Source: Betaproteobacteria bacterium (GTDB lineage Bacteria; Pseudomonadota; Gammaproteobacteria; Burkholderiales; Burkholderiaceae). From it: a stretch of DNA of 64,000 nt. Under the pieces are notes generated by a model, which made no database searches, was not told where the DNA came from, and worked only from the letters and a program-made list of their open reading frames with translations. The stretch lies in contig CANGHN010000004.1 of the NCBI GenBank assembly GCA_947453825.1, forward strand, positions 35,155 to 99,154, read 5' to 3'. Made by a program: the position numbers and the translations under genes. Positions 44,563-54,224 of this stretch are shown here, one piece after another (within the stretch, counting starts at the first letter, position 1; every line of letters starts with the position of its first letter).

Positions 44563-45210
44563 TTAGGAATTTTCAAGAACAATGCCTTCAACCAAATTGG
44601 CAACGTCTTCACATTTATCGGTTACTTCTTCAAGTAATTCATAAATACGTTGCAACTTAATGAGCTCACGTACTTCGATTTCTTCACGGAACAGCTTGGT
44701 AATAGCTGTAGATAAAAGGCGATCAGCCCCAGATTCCAAATGATCAATCTCGTCACAAGTCTTCAGGGCTGCTTTAGCCACCTCTGGATCAGAAATATCT
44801 TTGAGAGTACCCACAGCATTTTTCAAACTAATGCAGCACTGGTTGCAAAGTTCTGCCATCTGAATCATTTCAGGAGTAATCTTTTTCACATCATAAAGAT
44901 GCATTGCCTCAGTACCGTTTTGTAATAAATCGGCAACGTCATCCATCGTGTTGATGAGCGAGAAGATTTGATCACGATCGATTGGAGTAATAAAGGTTTT
45001 GTGCAAACGACGATGCACTTCTTTAACAACATCATCGCAAGAATGCTCTGCCTTATCCACATCTTGAGTATATTTTTCGCGCAGAGCTTCATCGTTATAG
45101 TGCTCAACAAACTTTAAAAACGATTCAGATGCAGCAACAATACTCTGAGCATGCTGATTGAATAATTCAAAGAAGTTGCCATCGTGAGGCATTAACTTAC
45201 TGAAGAACAT
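44563..45210 (-). CDS. DUF47 PhoU-like protein, partner of Pit
   Basis: A 215-residue, helix-rich cytoplasmic protein. The opening F-F-S-K-L-M-P-H-D-G-N-F-F-E-L-F, H-S-C-D-D-V-V-K-E-V near residue 50, and F-I-T-P-I-D-R-D-Q-I-F-S-L-I-N-T-M-D-D-V-A-D are the marks of DUF47/YkaA proteins with acidic metal-binding clusters. These genes are nearly always beside a pit gene and are thought to control its activity. The 11-base gap to pit indicates one operon. Confidence 0.92.
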   Translation of the reverse strand: MFFSKLMPHDGNFFELFNQHAQSIVAASESFLKFVEHYNDEALREKYTQDVDKAEHSCDDVVKEVHRRLHKTFITPIDRDQIFSLINTMDDVADLLQNGTEAMHLYDVKKITPEMIQMAELCNQCCISLKNAVGTLKDISDPEVAKAALKTCDEIDHLESGADRLLSTAITKLFREEIEVRELIKLQRIYELLEEVTDKCEDVANLVEGIVLENS

Positions 45211-45276
45211 AAATTACAATCCTTTGGGAACGAAAGCTACGGTTTTTGTTAGGTTTGCCGACATTCTAAACAAAAG

Positions 45277-45471
45277 CTAATTCCTAACCGGAAAGCCAGC
45301 TTCTGTTATAAGCTGACTAGCATCGGCAGCACTCAGTATGGTGTCTAAGGTAATCGTCTGCATCCCTAAGTCAGCCTCTACTTTGGCCTGCGGATCCTGC
45401 GCTTGAATGGCTTTAGTAATCGCATTAATACAGCCTCCACAGGTCATCCCGGATACTTTTAAGCTCAACAT
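45277..45471 (-). CDS. copZ: CopZ-like heavy-metal-associated domain protein
   Basis: A 64-residue HMA-domain protein. G-M-T-C-G-G-C near residue 8 binds Cu(I) through Cys11 and Cys14. The length is that of a single ferredoxin-like domain, so it acts as a soluble copper chaperone. It is divergent from the copper ATPase gene, with about 50 bases between, so the two probably share one regulatory region and likely hand over copper. Confidence 0.88.
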   Translation of the reverse strand: MLSLKVSGMTCGGCINAITKAIQAQDPQAKVEADLGMQTITLDTILSAADASQLITEAGFPVRN

Positions 45472-45499
45472 ATATGCCCTTTTGCAATCAATGTGGGTG

Positions 45500-45522
45500 T
45501 ATGGAGTAGATTATCTTCCATA
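45500..45522. promoter_or_regulatory. Inverted repeat touching the copA start
   Basis: TATGGA (45500-45505) and TCCATA (45517-45522) are perfect inverted copies separated by 11 bases, ending on the first base of the copA ATG. It may be a regulator site for the shared copZ/copA region, though it lacks the clear CueR consensus. No Shine-Dalgarno sequence is seen before the ATG. Confidence 0.35.
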
Positions 45523-47792
45523 TGCCCCCCTCAAAAACGACAAATTCTGAGCTATTTACCCTCGACATCGAAGGAATGACCTGTGCCTCTTGTGTTGGAA
45601 GGGTTGAAAAGGTACTAAATCAGATTCCCGGGGTAGAAGCGGCTACCGTCAATTTGGCTACTGAGCAGGCCAAAATACGCCTAAATTTAAACTCACAAAC
45701 CACGATTAATGCGGTGATCGCCGCCGTACAAAAAACGGGGTATGGAGCCAAGCTGAGCTCTCCTCATGGAATGCTGCAAATTTCACCGTCCAAGTTATTT
45801 TGGGGTGGGGATGGCCTAGGGCGGGTATTGCTCAGCTTTACTCTTTCAGCACCGTTATTTTTGCCAATGTTCTTAATGCCTTTTGGCATTGAATGGATGC
45901 TCTCACCAAAATGGCAATTGCTTCTAGCCACCCCAGTCCAATTTTTTTTAGGGTGGCGGTTTTATAAGGCTGGCTTTAAAGCGCTTCTGTCTGGTGTTGG
46001 CAATATGGACTTGCTCGTTGCTTTAGGCACCAGCGCAGCCTATGGCCTCAGTGTTTATCAAATGTGGTCATCACCCCACACAGCTCATGAACTTTATTTT
46101 GAAGGTTCTGTAGTCATTATTTGCATGGTCTTATTAGGCAAATGGTTGGAAGCGCGCGCTAAACAACAAACCAGTGATGCAATTAGAGCATTACAAAAAC
46201 TTTGGCCCGAGCATGCCAAAGTCCTCGATCCCAAAGCATCAATTAGTGAAGGTCTTGCTTTGGATCAATGCCGGGATATTCCTTTAGAACAGGTATTTCC
46301 AAAGGATCGGGTTCTCGTGCTCCCTGGCGAAAGAATTCCAGTAGATGGCATTATTTTATTTGGCACTAGCCATATTGATGAATCTCTATTGACTGGAGAA
46401 AGTCAGCCTATCAAAAAAACCGTGGACGTTAATGTTATTGGCGGCTCTCTGAATGGCGAAGGCTTACTAGTGATTGAGGCTCAAGCAGTTGGCGTGGAAA
46501 GTGTTTTATCCCAAATCATTTCTTTAGTAGAGGATGCACAAACCCAAAAGGCCCCGATTCAAAAACTAGTAGATCAAGTGAGTGAGATTTTTGTGCCTAG
46601 TGTGATTGCAATAGCACTCGTGACTGGATTGGTAAACTGGTTTTATCTAGACTCCGCCTCAATTGCTATTCTCAGGGCAGTTTCGGTTCTCGTGATTGCC
46701 TGCCCATGCGCTCTTGGTCTTGCAACCCCCGCTGCCATTATGACGGGCACAGGTGTTGCTGCTCGCTTTGGTATTTTGATCAAAGATCCTCAAGTGCTTG
46801 AGATAGCACATCGTCTCAATATTGTTGCCTTTGATAAGACGGGCACACTGACGATTGGTAAGCCCAGACTGATCAGCATAATTTCTCTTTCAACAACTAA
46901 CAGTATTGATGACATTTTGGCTAGCGCAGCCGGATTGCAATTGGGCAGTGAACATCCTCTAGCGAAGGCACTCTTAGATGCAGCAAAGGAAAAAGGGATT
47001 AAACCCATTTCGCCCATAGACAGCAAAACATTACCTGGAATTGGTCTGAGTGGTAAGCCTAGCGAGGGGTTTTGGGCAGGACAAGAACTGTTCCTCCAAA
47101 GTATTGCCTCTTTGGAAGCTCATCCATCATTCGTGACGATGCACACAAAAGCTCAAGTGTGTTTTGATGCGGGGCAAACCGTTTCTGTTTTAATGAATCA
47201 GACTTCATCAACGCCCATTGCCATTATTGCCTTTGGGGATGAATTAAAAAAGTATGCTCAAGAAGCAATTGCATCACTACATCAACTCCATATTCATACA
47301 GTGATGCTCTCTGGCGATAATACTGCGGCTGCCAATTTAGTAGGTCACTCTATCGGTATCGATCAAGTCTTTGCACAAGTCATGCCAACTAACAAGGCCG
47401 ATATGATTCGCAAACTTCAATCCTCCGGGGAAGGTCAACGACAGTGGGTAGCAATGGTTGGCGATGGTGTGAATGATGCGCCAGCCTTAGCAACAGCAGA
47501 TGTTGGGATGGCTATGTCTACTGGCACTGATGTAGCCATGCAAGCAGCGGGCATCACTCTGATGCGTGGCGATCCTATGCTGGTAGCTGATGCCATTGAT
47601 ATTTCTAAAAGAACCTGGCAAAAAATTCAGCAAAATTTATTTTGGGCTTTTATCTTTAATGCCACCGGCATCCCTCTGGCAGCATTAGGCTATCTATCAC
47701 CAATGCTAGCTGGAAGTGCAATGGCTCTCTCCAGCTTTTGTGTACTCAGTAACGCCCTTTTGCTGAAGCGTTGGCAGCCTAAGCACCTCTAA
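45522..47792 (+). CDS. copA: Copper-exporting P-type ATPase
   Basis: A 756-residue P1B-type ATPase. One N-terminal HMA domain with G-M-T-C-A-S-C (Cys21, Cys24) precedes eight membrane helices; C-P-C-A-L-G-L-A-T-P is the transport site, D-K-T-G-T-L-T is phosphorylated, H-P-L-A-K-A and G-D-G-V-N-D-A-P-A-L complete the ATP-binding domain. It exports Cu(I). The ATG at 45522 lies within a palindrome and has no clear ribosome site, so the message might be leaderless or nearly so. A copper chaperone gene is divergent. Confidence 0.94.
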   Translation: MPPSKTTNSELFTLDIEGMTCASCVGRVEKVLNQIPGVEAATVNLATEQAKIRLNLNSQTTINAVIAAVQKTGYGAKLSSPHGMLQISPSKLFWGGDGLGRVLLSFTLSAPLFLPMFLMPFGIEWMLSPKWQLLLATPVQFFLGWRFYKAGFKALLSGVGNMDLLVALGTSAAYGLSVYQMWSSPHTAHELYFEGSVVIICMVLLGKWLEARAKQQTSDAIRALQKLWPEHAKVLDPKASISEGLALDQCRDIPLEQVFPKDRVLVLPGERIPVDGIILFGTSHIDESLLTGESQPIKKTVDVNVIGGSLNGEGLLVIEAQAVGVESVLSQIISLVEDAQTQKAPIQKLVDQVSEIFVPSVIAIALVTGLVNWFYLDSASIAILRAVSVLVIACPCALGLATPAAIMTGTGVAARFGILIKDPQVLEIAHRLNIVAFDKTGTLTIGKPRLISIISLSTTNSIDDILASAAGLQLGSEHPLAKALLDAAKEKGIKPISPIDSKTLPGIGLSGKPSEGFWAGQELFLQSIASLEAHPSFVTMHTKAQVCFDAGQTVSVLMNQTSSTPIAIIAFGDELKKYAQEAIASLHQLHIHTVMLSGDNTAAANLVGHSIGIDQVFAQVMPTNKADMIRKLQSSGEGQRQWVAMVGDGVNDAPALATADVGMAMSTGTDVAMQAAGITLMRGDPMLVADAIDISKRTWQKIQQNLFWAFIFNATGIPLAALGYLSPMLAGSAMALSSFCVLSNALLLKRWQPKHL

Positions 47793-47808
47793 AAGGCTGT
47801 GGATAGTT

Positions 47809-48606
47809 TTATTTTGGAATCTTGCGCACTAACTCAATATCACCATAAAAGGCGCGTGTTTCTGATTTCGTATTATCCGTATCAGTGAGCAAAGCAATTC
47901 CAATCACCTCACCAGGGGCTTCACCATAAGCTCGCTTGTAGTCAACTGCAAGATCGCGCTGATGCTGATGCCACTGACCAAGATTATCCCAGCCAGAATC
48001 AACCACAATCATTTTGATACGTGAGGTAAGTGCGTTATTGATAATGGTGTCTACAGGCGCTTTACCCGACCAGATATACATCAAAGTAGCGTAAGGCATT
48101 TCTTGACCGCTAATTAAATTAGCCATTTCAAATGTCATCTTCTCTTTGAGACTGAGTTTTGACTTATTGCCATCGAATGCAACCATGATTCTTAAGGGCG
48201 CATCATCACGATATCGCTCCGCATTATCAGCTTCAGGCATTGCGCTCAATGCCTTCCACTCCCACTGTAGCCATAAATTATTCGCTTGGCGTGGGCGCAA
48301 CTTGACTGCCAATCCTGAAGCTGAAGTTTTGGAGTTAGCACTCAGGACTGTTCGGCCCTGATAATTCTCCAGACGATAAATCGTATTCTTTTTATTAGGT
48401 GCAATCCGATAAAAATTCCAGCCACTTGGCAAGCCATCACGAGCCGTTTCTGTAGAAAATTTGGGCAGATCTTCTTGAGCAGCCAACTGGTCTGGATTAA
48501 ACGCCTGGCCTGACTGATCTTCAAGTGATTTGCCACCAAAGCCCGCACAAGCAGTCAAAGCTGCCAAGGTAGCAAAAACAAGAGGGTAGATAGCATGTTT
48601 AAACAT
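47809..48606 (-). CDS. DUF3047 lipoprotein
   Basis: A 265-residue lipoprotein: the signal ends A-A-L-T-A-C (Cys20). The mature part shows L-P-S-G-W-N-F-Y-R-I-A-P-N-K-K, L-W-L-Q-W-E-W-K near residue 113, and the P-L-R-I-M-V-A-F-D-G and T-L-M-Y-I-W segments of DUF3047, a beta-rich family of unknown role in Gram-negative bacteria. Alone on its strand, convergent with copA and divergent from the GT39 gene. Confidence 0.78.
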   Translation of the reverse strand: MFKHAIYPLVFATLAALTACAGFGGKSLEDQSGQAFNPDQLAAQEDLPKFSTETARDGLPSGWNFYRIAPNKKNTIYRLENYQGRTVLSANSKTSASGLAVKLRPRQANNLWLQWEWKALSAMPEADNAERYRDDAPLRIMVAFDGNKSKLSLKEKMTFEMANLISGQEMPYATLMYIWSGKAPVDTIINNALTSRIKMIVVDSGWDNLGQWHQHQRDLAVDYKRAYGEAPGEVIGIALLTDTDNTKSETRAFYGDIELVRKIPK

Positions 48607-48654
48607 AACTGGAATTGTCCCAAAGAATTGCCTAAGTGCGTCTAAAATCTACTG

Positions 48655-50151
48655 ATGCGCCACCAAACTCCGTCAAGCTGGGCTGCAATCAGTATCTGCA
48701 TAGCAGCTGTTGTGCATTTTGCACTAGGCTTTGCCATTGAGTTTTCAGTTGATGAAGCACACTACGCTTTATATGCGCAACATCTAGCTTGGAGCTATTT
48801 TGATCATCCGCCTTTAGTGGGCTGGATTCAATGGCCTTTAGTTGCCATCAGCTCCTCAGAAGGATTTCTTCGCCTTATTCCAGAATTGCTATGGATCATT
48901 TCATGTTATTTGGTTTATCAAATCACACTTGAGATTCATCACTTTATTCAAGGTCGTAATGCAGGTTACTTAACAAGCGCCCTTCCCTCTCCAAGCACTT
49001 GCGGATTGATGGCGGTGTTAGCCATCATTGCTGCGCCGATGCCACATGTTCTAGCTATCGGCTTATTACCTGATACTTTGCTTACTCCTTTTAGCTTAGG
49101 CCTCATGTTGATGGCGCTTCGCTGGCTCATTCAAGATCATTTCAGGATGAGTGATTGGATCATCACAGGCATCTTATTGGGGTTGGCAGGCTTGAGTAAA
49201 TACACTGCGATCTTTACTGCCCTTGCATTACTACTCGTATTTTTTAGTGCCCCCAGAAAACCCTGGCTTAGGAAGATTGGTTTTTGGTTGGCCACCCTCA
49301 TTGCTTTGATACTGATTAGCCCCGTCCTCTATTGGAATTGGGCGAACGATTGGATTTCATTTAAATACCAAATTGCCCATGGCGGCGGTAGCGAATGGCT
49401 ATGGCGAAGATTAGGCAGCTTTCTTGGTATCCAAGCACTGGTCTTTGGCCCTCTTTTGATTATGGGCAGCTTTATTTTTCTGAAAGACTGCATCCATGCC
49501 ACCAAACTTTCGTTATTGTCTTTGCTGGGATTCTTTTTAATTCCCTTCATCATTTTTGCAAGCCTGTCTGGTGGTGGCAGTCTTCCACATTGGACTACGC
49601 CAGCATGGTTCTGTCTTGCGCCGTTTGCAGGTATTGGTTTGGCAAAAGCATGGTCCACTCAACATCGCCGTGTCATTCAAATACTTTTCTTAATTCAAGT
49701 GGCTCTGTGTTGTATAGGATTTGCTTACGTACTATCTGGCGGCATCAGTACTGCATCCATTAAATCTAATCCAATTGCCGATCTTTACGGCTGGAAGATG
49801 GCGGGAGAAAAGGCTGCACAACTGACCCATACCTCTAAGGCAGATGGTATTGCAGTTCAAAACTGGACTTTGGCTAGTCGCGCCGCTTGGTATGCCAAAC
49901 CCACTCCAGTATTTGTGCTTGATAAACGCAAAGACCAATTTGATATTTGGTTTGGGGAAGTTCCACTGGGAGCAAATATCCTGCTGATCAACTGGTCTGG
50001 AATGCCTTTTTCTGCCCCTGTCGGTGATAAGTCCTCATTTGAGCGCTGCCAACCCTTAGATAGCCTCGAAATTGCCCGATTTGGCCAAGTATTGTCTAGA
50101 TTTGACTTCAGCCTTTGTACTCACTGGCAAGGCCCAGGCTCTGCAGAGTAA
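48655..50151 (+). CDS. ArnT-like glycosyltransferase, family 39
   Basis: A 498-residue membrane protein with about eleven membrane segments. The catalytic D-E-A-H-Y-A-L-Y-A near residue 33 and the following F-D-H-P-P-L-V-G-W motif are family-39 (PMT_2) marks. Such enzymes move a sugar from a polyprenyl-phosphate donor to lipid A or a surface glycan at the periplasmic face. A flippase-like, a GT9 and a PAP2 gene follow with little spacing, so they probably build one envelope glycan. Confidence 0.86.
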   Translation: MRHQTPSSWAAISICIAAVVHFALGFAIEFSVDEAHYALYAQHLAWSYFDHPPLVGWIQWPLVAISSSEGFLRLIPELLWIISCYLVYQITLEIHHFIQGRNAGYLTSALPSPSTCGLMAVLAIIAAPMPHVLAIGLLPDTLLTPFSLGLMLMALRWLIQDHFRMSDWIITGILLGLAGLSKYTAIFTALALLLVFFSAPRKPWLRKIGFWLATLIALILISPVLYWNWANDWISFKYQIAHGGGSEWLWRRLGSFLGIQALVFGPLLIMGSFIFLKDCIHATKLSLLSLLGFFLIPFIIFASLSGGGSLPHWTTPAWFCLAPFAGIGLAKAWSTQHRRVIQILFLIQVALCCIGFAYVLSGGISTASIKSNPIADLYGWKMAGEKAAQLTHTSKADGIAVQNWTLASRAAWYAKPTPVFVLDKRKDQFDIWFGEVPLGANILLINWSGMPFSAPVGDKSSFERCQPLDSLEIARFGQVLSRFDFSLCTHWQGPGSAE

Positions 50152-50200
50152 TTCGACTAAATTCAAGACCTTAGGCCCTCAAGGCATTATCCTTACGCCT

Positions 50201-51244
50201 ATGAGTTCACATCACGAAACCACCCCCAAGACTTCCTCAGGGTGGAAATCTATTTTGAAACGTGCGTGGCCAACGGTCCGCATTGTGCTGTCAATTGCAC
50301 TTCTTTGGAAAGCCACTAGCGGTATTGATTGGCATACCCTCTTTGATTCACATATCCAGATGCAACCCATATGGTTCTTGGCGGCATTAGCCAGCATGAT
50401 GACTGCATTTATTTGTGGTGGCTATCGCTGGGGTTTGTTTATGCAAGCAGTTGGCTTTCCACGTCGGATCCATTCTTATATCGGCCTCTACTTTGCAGGT
50501 GGGCTCATCAATCAAGGCTTACCCAGTACTTTAGGTGGCGATAGTTATCGCGCTATTACGGCAACGCATCTGACGAGCTCTGGAAATCTAAGCGATACCA
50601 AAGAATTAGATGAAGAGTTACATCACTCGGTCGATCTTGGCCACGCTACTCCAAAATTACGCCTGAGCTTTGCCATGACCCTAGTTGATCGACTCCTAGG
50701 ATTGGCAGGCAATAATTTATTGGGTGGTATTGGCCTGATACTAGGCGGTGCCACACTAGCTACCTGGGGTCAAGATTTAGGTTATGCCGTCATGGGCATC
50801 ATGATTCTGGCGGGGCTTATCATCGCCACAATCCTGGCCTGGACGCCTAGCCGCGAGCTATTACAAAAACTCTTAGATCGCTTGCAGATGAATCAAGCAA
50901 TGCCTGGAATCAAGCTAGCATTTTCTTGGCCGACTAATATTGCACAAGCATTTCTGGCAATCGGTATTCACTGCCTTACTATTCTCACACTTCTATTTTG
51001 CTTAAAAGCATATGGCGTCAATGCACCAATCGAAGGATTGATGATTGGTCTACCAGCACTGAGTCTGCTCTTAATGTTGCCCATTAGTATTTCTGGCTGG
51101 GGCTTGCGTGAAGCGACTCTTTCATCTGTCTTAGCATTGTGGGGAGTTAATCCCTCCCTTACTGTTCTTGCCTCCATTAGCTATGGCGCTATTACTGTTT
51201 TATCCGTTTTACCTGGTGCCTATTTTTTACTAAAACGAAAATAA
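50201..51244 (+). CDS. Flippase-like membrane protein (lysylphosphatidylglycerol synthase TM/UPF0104 family)
   Basis: A 347-residue protein with eight or nine membrane segments. G-L-Y-F-A-G-G-L-I-N-Q-G-L-P-S-T-L-G-G-D near residue 95 and P-I-S-I-S-G-W-G-L-R-E-A near residue 290 are family marks of the UPF0104/AglD-like group, used in sugar-lipid export. I choose the ATG at 50201; the open frame goes back into the GT39 gene but that part is not family-like. It shows no strong ribosome site. The next gene is a GT9 enzyme. Confidence 0.82.
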   Translation: MSSHHETTPKTSSGWKSILKRAWPTVRIVLSIALLWKATSGIDWHTLFDSHIQMQPIWFLAALASMMTAFICGGYRWGLFMQAVGFPRRIHSYIGLYFAGGLINQGLPSTLGGDSYRAITATHLTSSGNLSDTKELDEELHHSVDLGHATPKLRLSFAMTLVDRLLGLAGNNLLGGIGLILGGATLATWGQDLGYAVMGIMILAGLIIATILAWTPSRELLQKLLDRLQMNQAMPGIKLAFSWPTNIAQAFLAIGIHCLTILTLLFCLKAYGVNAPIEGLMIGLPALSLLLMLPISISGWGLREATLSSVLALWGVNPSLTVLASISYGAITVLSVLPGAYFLLKRK

Positions 51245-51261
51245 TTATTTAGAGCGAGATT

Positions 51262-52521
51262 ATGACTATTAGTGTCAATACCATGCGCGCCATTGATCAT
51301 TGGGTTGGCGTGCCTCTATGCGCCATCGTCAGCCCATTAGTAGCTTTGACTGATGTCGTCAAAAATAGGTTTACTCGCGAACTACAGGCCCCCAAAAAAC
51401 TACTCTTTATTGAACTCTCGGAAATGGGAAGTGCCATCTTGGTTGATCCTGCAATGCGCAATGCGCAAGCTCGCGGCGCTGAAATCTTTTTCTTAATTTT
51501 CAAGAGCAACCGCGCAAGCCTGACTTTATTAAACACAGTAAAGCCAGAAAACATATTCACTATTGACTCTTCTAGTTTGTTTGGCTTAATTAAAGATACC
51601 TTGCGTTTTTTAGTTGTCGCTCGCTTTCATCGTATTGACACCGTCATTGATCTTGAGCTGTTCTCACGCTTTACTGCTCTTCTTACTGGCTTATGCGGCG
51701 CAAGACGCCGAGTGGGTTATCACATCTTTCATGGCGAAGGTTTGTGGCGTGGTTTCATGTTGACTCGCAGGGTGCACTACAACCCCCATATTCACATTAC
51801 TAAGAATTTCCTCTCATTAATTCATGCAGCCTTCGCCTCAAAAATTGAAGTTCCATTTAGCAAAATCCATATTGCTGACTCAGAGGTTCGACTAGAACAG
51901 GCCATCATTAATCCAGGCGCGCTAGAAAAAGTTCGCGAACGTATTGAGAAGTTAGCCAAAGATGCTGGCATTTCTTATGTGCAGGGGAAGAATCACTTAA
52001 TCCTCATTAATCCAAACGCTAGCGATCTCTTACCGCAACGCCGCTGGGCACAACAGCGTTTTTCTGAATTAATTCAAGCGACTCATCAGCGCTATCCTGA
52101 AGATCTCATTTTGATTACTGGCTCTCCAGCTGAATTTGGCTATGTAGAAAAAGTTCGTGCAGTAGCCAATGTCAAGAATGCACTCAACTTTGCTGGGCAA
52201 GTAAGTTTTTCTGAGCTCCCTCCGCTATACACCCTCTCAGATGTCATGGTGACTAATGATTCAGGTCCAGGACACTTTTCAGCGGTCACACCATTAAGAA
52301 CAGTGGTACTGTTTGGCCCAGAAACACCGGCCTTATATGGCTCTGTAGGTAACTCAGTTGCGATTACAGCAAATCTCGCTTGCTCACCTTGCGTCAGTGC
52401 AGCCAACCATCGCAAAACACCTTGTCATGACAATGTATGCATGCAGGCAATTACTGTTGCTCAAGTGTTAGATAAAGTCACCTTACAACTTAACGCAGCT
52501 GATCAAGCAAAAACACGCTAA
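51262..52521 (+). CDS. Glycosyltransferase family 9 (heptosyltransferase-like)
   Basis: A 419-residue GT-B-fold enzyme. L-F-I-E-L-S-E-M-G-S-A near residue 43 is the acceptor-side motif, T-N-D-S-G-P-G-H near residue 331 is the nucleotide-sugar-binding segment, and the C-terminal C-S-P-C ... C-H-D-N-V-C-M cysteines are typical of this group. Family members add heptose or related sugars to lipopolysaccharide. It lies in a run of envelope genes. A hydrophobic N-terminal stretch (V-P-L-C-A-I-V-S-P-L-V-A-L) may attach it to the membrane. Confidence 0.88.
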   Translation: MTISVNTMRAIDHWVGVPLCAIVSPLVALTDVVKNRFTRELQAPKKLLFIELSEMGSAILVDPAMRNAQARGAEIFFLIFKSNRASLTLLNTVKPENIFTIDSSSLFGLIKDTLRFLVVARFHRIDTVIDLELFSRFTALLTGLCGARRRVGYHIFHGEGLWRGFMLTRRVHYNPHIHITKNFLSLIHAAFASKIEVPFSKIHIADSEVRLEQAIINPGALEKVRERIEKLAKDAGISYVQGKNHLILINPNASDLLPQRRWAQQRFSELIQATHQRYPEDLILITGSPAEFGYVEKVRAVANVKNALNFAGQVSFSELPPLYTLSDVMVTNDSGPGHFSAVTPLRTVVLFGPETPALYGSVGNSVAITANLACSPCVSAANHRKTPCHDNVCMQAITVAQVLDKVTLQLNAADQAKTR

Positions 52522-52526
52522 TTGGA

Positions 52527-53318
52527 ATGAGTAAAAAAGAAATTCCGGGTATTGCCTGGTTTATCCCGCTAGTGCCACTGGCACTTGCACTGGCCATCTA
52601 CTCTGGTGAATTTCAAAGTAGTAGTTTTTTATGGATCAATCAATTCACTCGCTTATTGCCTGATACCTTGTGGGCTTGGCTAACGTTCTTAGGTAATGGT
52701 TGGGGTATTTTCGCTTTAGCATTTCCTTTACTGTTATTAGCACCTCGAGCATTAACGGCAGGCATCTTTGCAGGCGGAATCGCCGCCATCACTAGTAGCG
52801 TCCTAAAAAACCTATTTGACCTACCAAGACCTGCTGGTATTTTACTGGATGGTAGCTTTTACCGCATTGGTGAACCGTTACTCCATAGAGCATTTCCCTC
52901 TGGCCACACCTTAACTGCTTTTGCAATCGCCAGTGCATTGTATTTTTCTCAGTCAAAAGACAAACGTGGCAGCCTATTACTATTGTTTTTCATAGCAGCA
53001 CTTGTTGGACTATCGCGTAACGCAGTTGGGGCTCACTGGCTCACTGATGTATTGGGTGGCGCAGGCTTTGGTCTGTGGTGCGGAATGTTGGGAGTGCTTT
53101 TAGCTCGGCATGTTACAGAAAATCAACTCAATATCAAAAGCACCTGGTCACGCATCATTGCTCTAGGTGGAGTGATCGCAATCTATGCACATCTCACCCA
53201 AATTATGGACCTCGAGATAAATCTACCGTTACAGTACGCCTCGATTGCAATCTTAGGGATTACTTTAATTCTGTTTCTTAAAGCGCAATTACCGCAATCG
53301 CCAATCAAGCCTGAATGA
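52527..53318 (+). CDS. PAP2-family membrane phosphatase
   Basis: A 263-residue inner-membrane phosphatase with six or more membrane segments. The three active-site motifs are visible: K-N-L-F-D-L-P-R-P near residue 92, P-S-G-H-T near residue 122 and S-R-N-A-V-G-A-H-W-L-T-D near residue 161. It probably dephosphorylates undecaprenyl pyrophosphate or lipid A phosphates. The gene starts 5 bases after the GT9 gene and ends 6 bases before rlmJ, so it may be the last of the glycan operon. Confidence 0.9.
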   Translation: MSKKEIPGIAWFIPLVPLALALAIYSGEFQSSSFLWINQFTRLLPDTLWAWLTFLGNGWGIFALAFPLLLLAPRALTAGIFAGGIAAITSSVLKNLFDLPRPAGILLDGSFYRIGEPLLHRAFPSGHTLTAFAIASALYFSQSKDKRGSLLLLFFIAALVGLSRNAVGAHWLTDVLGGAGFGLWCGMLGVLLARHVTENQLNIKSTWSRIIALGGVIAIYAHLTQIMDLEINLPLQYASIAILGITLILFLKAQLPQSPIKPE

Positions 53319-53324
53319 GCGCCT

Positions 53325-54206
53325 ATGTTTAGTTATCGTCACGCATTTCATGCAGGTAGCCATGCCGATATTCTGAAGCACTTCACTCTCATTCACTTGG
53401 TAGAGTACTTACAAGAAAAGCCTGGCGCCCTTACCCTTATTGATACGCACGCAGGTGCAGGTATTTATAGCCTTAAAGATGGATATGCCACGGTTAGCAA
53501 GGAAGCAGATGGCGGTATTTTTCGTCTGCTTAAATATATTGAGTCCTGTAAGCAATCCGGCACTCCTATTGCTGCGAGCATAGAGCACTATTTGAATTGC
53601 ATACAAGCAGAAAATACCACTGAAGAGCTCACAAGTTACCCTGGGTCCCCTTTTATCTTGGCAAGCTTATTGCGCCCCCAAGATCGACTGAAGTTATTTG
53701 AACTGCATCCTACAGAAATTGATATCCTGCGCCACAATGTCAATGAACTTAAACAGTCAAAGCAAATTGATATCTATGCAGAAGATAGCTTTGCGAGACT
53801 AAAAGGTTTACTGCCACCGCCAAGTAGGCGTGGTTTAGTACTCATTGACCCTTCTTATGAAGATAAGCAAGACTATCGTTATCTTGAAAATGCTATGGAA
53901 GAAGGGCTCCATCGCTTTGCCACAGGCTGTTACGCCATCTGGTATCCCGTACTTTCAAGAAGAGAGTCTACTGCGCTGCCAGACCGTATGAAAAAGATTG
54001 CAGCAGCCCATAAGCGCTCCTGGCTTCATACTGAATTACGTACTGAAAATGCTCCTGGAGAACGTCGGCTTCAAGCCAGTGGTATGTTCATTATTAACCC
54101 GCCTTGGACTTTAGAAAAACACCTGGCTCAAGCATTGCCCTTTCTGGTTAAAGCCTTAGGCATTGATGGTGGCGCTCAATTTTTACTAAAGAGTTTTGAG
54201 GCGTAA
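53325..54206 (+). CDS. rlmJ: 23S rRNA (adenine-2030 N6) methyltransferase
   Basis: A 293-residue AdoMet enzyme. M-F-S-Y-R-H-A-F-H-A-G-S-H-A-D-I-L-K-H is the conserved start of RlmJ. D-T-H-A-G-A-G-I-Y near residue 40 binds AdoMet, and L-I-D-P-S-Y-E near residue 173 is the D-P-P-Y-type catalytic motif with Ser for the second Pro. It methylates A2030 of 23S rRNA. It is the final gene of the plus-strand run and ends convergent with the SOUL gene. Confidence 0.94.
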   Translation: MFSYRHAFHAGSHADILKHFTLIHLVEYLQEKPGALTLIDTHAGAGIYSLKDGYATVSKEADGGIFRLLKYIESCKQSGTPIAASIEHYLNCIQAENTTEELTSYPGSPFILASLLRPQDRLKLFELHPTEIDILRHNVNELKQSKQIDIYAEDSFARLKGLLPPPSRRGLVLIDPSYEDKQDYRYLENAMEEGLHRFATGCYAIWYPVLSRRESTALPDRMKKIAAAHKRSWLHTELRTENAPGERRLQASGMFIINPPWTLEKHLAQALPFLVKALGIDGGAQFLLKSFEA

Positions 54207-54224
54207 CGCCAATCTCAGAATGAG

